Below, one piece after another: positions 62,689 through 64,000 of a DNA stretch of 64,000 nucleotides; the first letter of the stretch is position 1, and the number at the start of each line of letters is the position of its first letter. A program made the translations under genes and the position numbers. Below the pieces are notes generated by a model that saw only the letters and a list, made by a program, of their open reading frames with translations, was not told where the DNA came from and did no database searches. Source of the stretch: Gracilibacillus suaedae (GTDB lineage Bacteria > Bacillota > Bacilli > Bacillales > Amphibacillaceae); contig NZ_JAGFVL010000055.1 in the NCBI RefSeq assembly GCF_017599345.1, positions 67,971 to 131,970 on the forward strand. The letters run 5' to 3'.

Positions 62689-63033
62689 TTGATACATGAT
62701 CGAGGTAAAATAAAATGGTCTTCTTTAATGTTGCCTGAGCATGTTGAAATGCTTCAAGATTTCTTTGCTGACGCCCCCTTTCAGGAAAAGCCAGTTTTAA
62801 ATGAAGATTATGTTAGCGAAATGGAGTTAACGTTACAACAAGCGATACACACTCAACAAAAGGTAACATTACGCTATTATCAAATTGGTTCTTTTAAAGC
62901 CGCTATTGGTCATATTACCAAAATGGATTCAATCGAAAGAAAGCTAACCATTCAAGAAGGAGCATTAAAACAAAAGGTTCCATTTGAAAATATTGTAGCA
63001 ATAGAATTATTACATGAGCAGGAAAAGCCATGA
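62689..63033 (+). CDS. YolD-like family protein
   Basis: A 114-residue protein: HDRGKIKWSSLMLPEHVEML followed by a beta-rich part (VTLRYYQIGSFKAAIGHITK, FENIVAIELL). YolD-like proteins are usually coded beside translesion polymerases of the UvrX/YqjW type and are induced by DNA damage; here the neighbour is sbcD. The TTG at 62689 follows GAGGTGA at six bases. Its end is paired with the yozE end through a shared hairpin. Confidence 0.83.
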   Translation: MIHDRGKIKWSSLMLPEHVEMLQDFFADAPFQEKPVLNEDYVSEMELTLQQAIHTQQKVTLRYYQIGSFKAAIGHITKMDSIERKLTIQEGALKQKVPFENIVAIELLHEQEKP

Positions 63034-63058
63034 GTGGTTAGCGTCTCACTCATGGCTT
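63026..63058. terminator. Bidirectional terminator between YolD-like gene and yozE
   Basis: AAGCCATGAGTG / CACTCATGGCTT perfect 12-bp stem, 9-nt loop. It contains the stop codon of the plus-strand gene and overlaps the last codons of yozE on the other strand; no long T run. Confidence 0.65.
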
Positions 63059-63271
63059 CACTTCATCTATATACTCCTCCCATAAATGATCATATGTTGC
63101 AGCCGCTTCTGGAAAAGGAGTATGCCATTCCAGATAACTGCTAATTTCATAATAATCGTTAGAATGCTTGGGAAAGTCATGATCATAAAACATCCAATCA
63201 GCTAACCTCCGAGCATCATCAAGTTGTTTATTTCCACGATAACGCATCATAAAGTGATAAAAAGACTTCAT
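63050..63271 (-). CDS. yozE: YozE-family protein (UPF0346)
   Basis: A 73-residue protein. FYHFMMRYRGNKQLDDARRL and ADWMFYDHDFPKHSNDYYEI are the conserved core of the YozE SAM-like fold, found widely in Firmicutes; function unknown. ATG after TTGAGGAAAGCGT. Sits between the tatC end and the YolD-like gene. Confidence 0.9.
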   Translation of the reverse strand: MKSFYHFMMRYRGNKQLDDARRLADWMFYDHDFPKHSNDYYEISSYLEWHTPFPEAAATYDHLWEEYIDEVKP

Positions 63272-63293
63272 ACGCTTTCCTCAATCCTTCATG

Positions 63294-64000
63294 TTAATTT
63301 TCCATAAATTCACGATGGTTTTCTTGTTTTTTGCGGTATACTATTCGAGATAACATAATACTGATTTCATACAGTATGATTAGTGGAATTGCAACGACAA
63401 TTTGCAAGATAAAATCTGGTGGTGAAATCATAGTTCCGATAATAATTAGGATAAAATAACCGTACTTTCTTGTTTTGCTTAAAAATTGTGGTGTAACAAT
63501 ACCTAAACTAGTTAAAAACATCATAATAACCGGGACTTCAAAGAATACAGCAAATGGTAATGTCACTTTAAATATAAAGCGGAAATAGTTTTCCACTGTG
63601 AACATCGTATCAAACATTCCATCATTTAAAGATAATACAAATGGAAGAATAAGCTGTATAAAGATGAAATAGCCAAAGGCAAGTCCAGAAACGAATAAAA
63701 TAAAAATAACTGGAATATAAGCCAATGAAATTCGTTGTTCTCTTTTCGTTAATCCGGGTTTAACAAATAACCATAATTGCATACATAGAAATGGTAATGT
63801 TGCAGCAAAGGCAACAATAAAAGCAATCATGAAGATAATCCAAATAATTTCTTCTGGTGAAATGAGGTTTAATGTGATATCTATATGACTTAAAAAGAAA
63901 TTCCTAATATCTTCTACAAAATAAAGGCCGCCAATAAAAAACAATACAAATACTAGTGCGGTCCATAACAGCCGATTGCGTAATTCAGCGAAATGGTCTA
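63294..64000 (-). CDS. tatC: Sec-independent translocase TatC, N-terminus beyond the window
   Basis: The frame stays open to the right edge, so the start is missing; about 235 residues are seen. DHFAELRNRLLW at the first visible residues is the cytoplasmic start of TatC, and the conserved PFLCMQLWLFVKPGLTKRE, RKYGYFILIIIGTMISPPDF and FEVPVIMMFLTSLGIVT loops follow, with six hydrophobic segments. TatC is the receptor of the twin-arginine export system in the cell membrane. The tatA partner is probably beyond the edge. Confidence 0.94.
   Translation of the reverse strand, partial: DHFAELRNRLLWTALVFVLFFIGGLYFVEDIRNFFLSHIDITLNLISPEEIIWIIFMIAFIVAFAATLPFLCMQLWLFVKPGLTKREQRISLAYIPVIFILFVSGLAFGYFIFIQLILPFVLSLNDGMFDTMFTVENYFRFIFKVTLPFAVFFEVPVIMMFLTSLGIVTPQFLSKTRKYGYFILIIIGTMISPPDFILQIVVAIPLIILYEISIMLSRIVYRKKQENHREFMEN

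Overview
The window is about 64 kb of AT-rich DNA with strong AGGAGG-type ribosome binding sites, frequent TTG starts, lysine and TPP riboswitches, ECF sigma/anti-sigma pairs, a GerA-type spore germinant receptor, a Spo0E-like phosphatase, and the lut, yko, sbcDC and tatC genes. Together these point to an endospore-forming member of the Bacillaceae, probably of the Gracilibacillus / Oceanobacillus / Amphibacillus type. The genus is inference. I see no rRNA, tRNA, prophage or CRISPR array, so this is chromosomal and mostly ordinary in character.

Layout. 1-0.5 kb: 3' end of ilvA. 0.6-11.2 kb: catabolic block with an AraC-type regulator, a metallo-beta-lactamase-fold hydrolase, rhaB-rhaA-rhaEW for L-rhamnose, and lutABC for L-lactate. 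The bifunctional RhaEW is expected to make L-lactate from L-lactaldehyde, which LutABC would oxidise to pyruvate, so the block can be read as one route. 11.4-15.6 kb: cysK, a Pro/Gly/Tyr-rich protein, an esterase, a UPF0178 protein and an M20 peptidase. 15.6-16.2 kb: an internally deleted IS3-family element sitting between the arms of a terminator. 16.2-20.6 kb: dapA under a lysine riboswitch, divergent from ykoEDC (thiamine-precursor ECF transporter) under a TPP riboswitch.

21-28.3 kb: YkgJ-like, DUF2680 and CAP-domain proteins, then two adjacent ECF sigma/anti-sigma loci, a histidine phosphatase and DUF5316. 29-34.4 kb: a two-component system followed by cell-wall enzymes (lipoprotein amidase, polysaccharide deacetylase and a deleted deacetylase paralogue). 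Near-identical 11-bp-spaced repeats precede the response regulator, the pseudogene and the deacetylase, suggesting one regulon. 34.7-39.5 kb: intracellular subtilisin, endonuclease I-like nuclease, CMD, DinB, CPT-like and DUF3891 proteins. 39.5-43 kb: a TPP-dependent enzyme translated just after an orphan PAS/GAF sensor kinase, with a Spo0E-like phosphatase next to it.

43.5-47.8 kb: divergent spore-germination operon (B and small D-like subunits one way, A and C the other). 48-57.9 kb: YhfW-like Rieske/FAD oxidoreductase, a U32 peptidase pair, a frameshifted P1 peptidase, acylphosphatase, ferredoxin, a phosphatase, DUF6501, an AbrB-type membrane protein, the MsrA-MsrB fusion and a YqfQ-like protein. 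58-64 kb: sbcDC and a divergent YolD-like gene with paired LexA-like boxes between them, yozE, and the 3' part of tatC running off the end.

Two families of dispersed intergenic repeats occur, each with two copies here. The observations I rate highest are the two-level lysine riboswitch leader of dapA, the 11-bp operator arrays of the cell-wall two-component system, the orphan kinase/TPP enzyme/Spo0E cluster, the paired LexA boxes, and two genes that appear to start at ATT.
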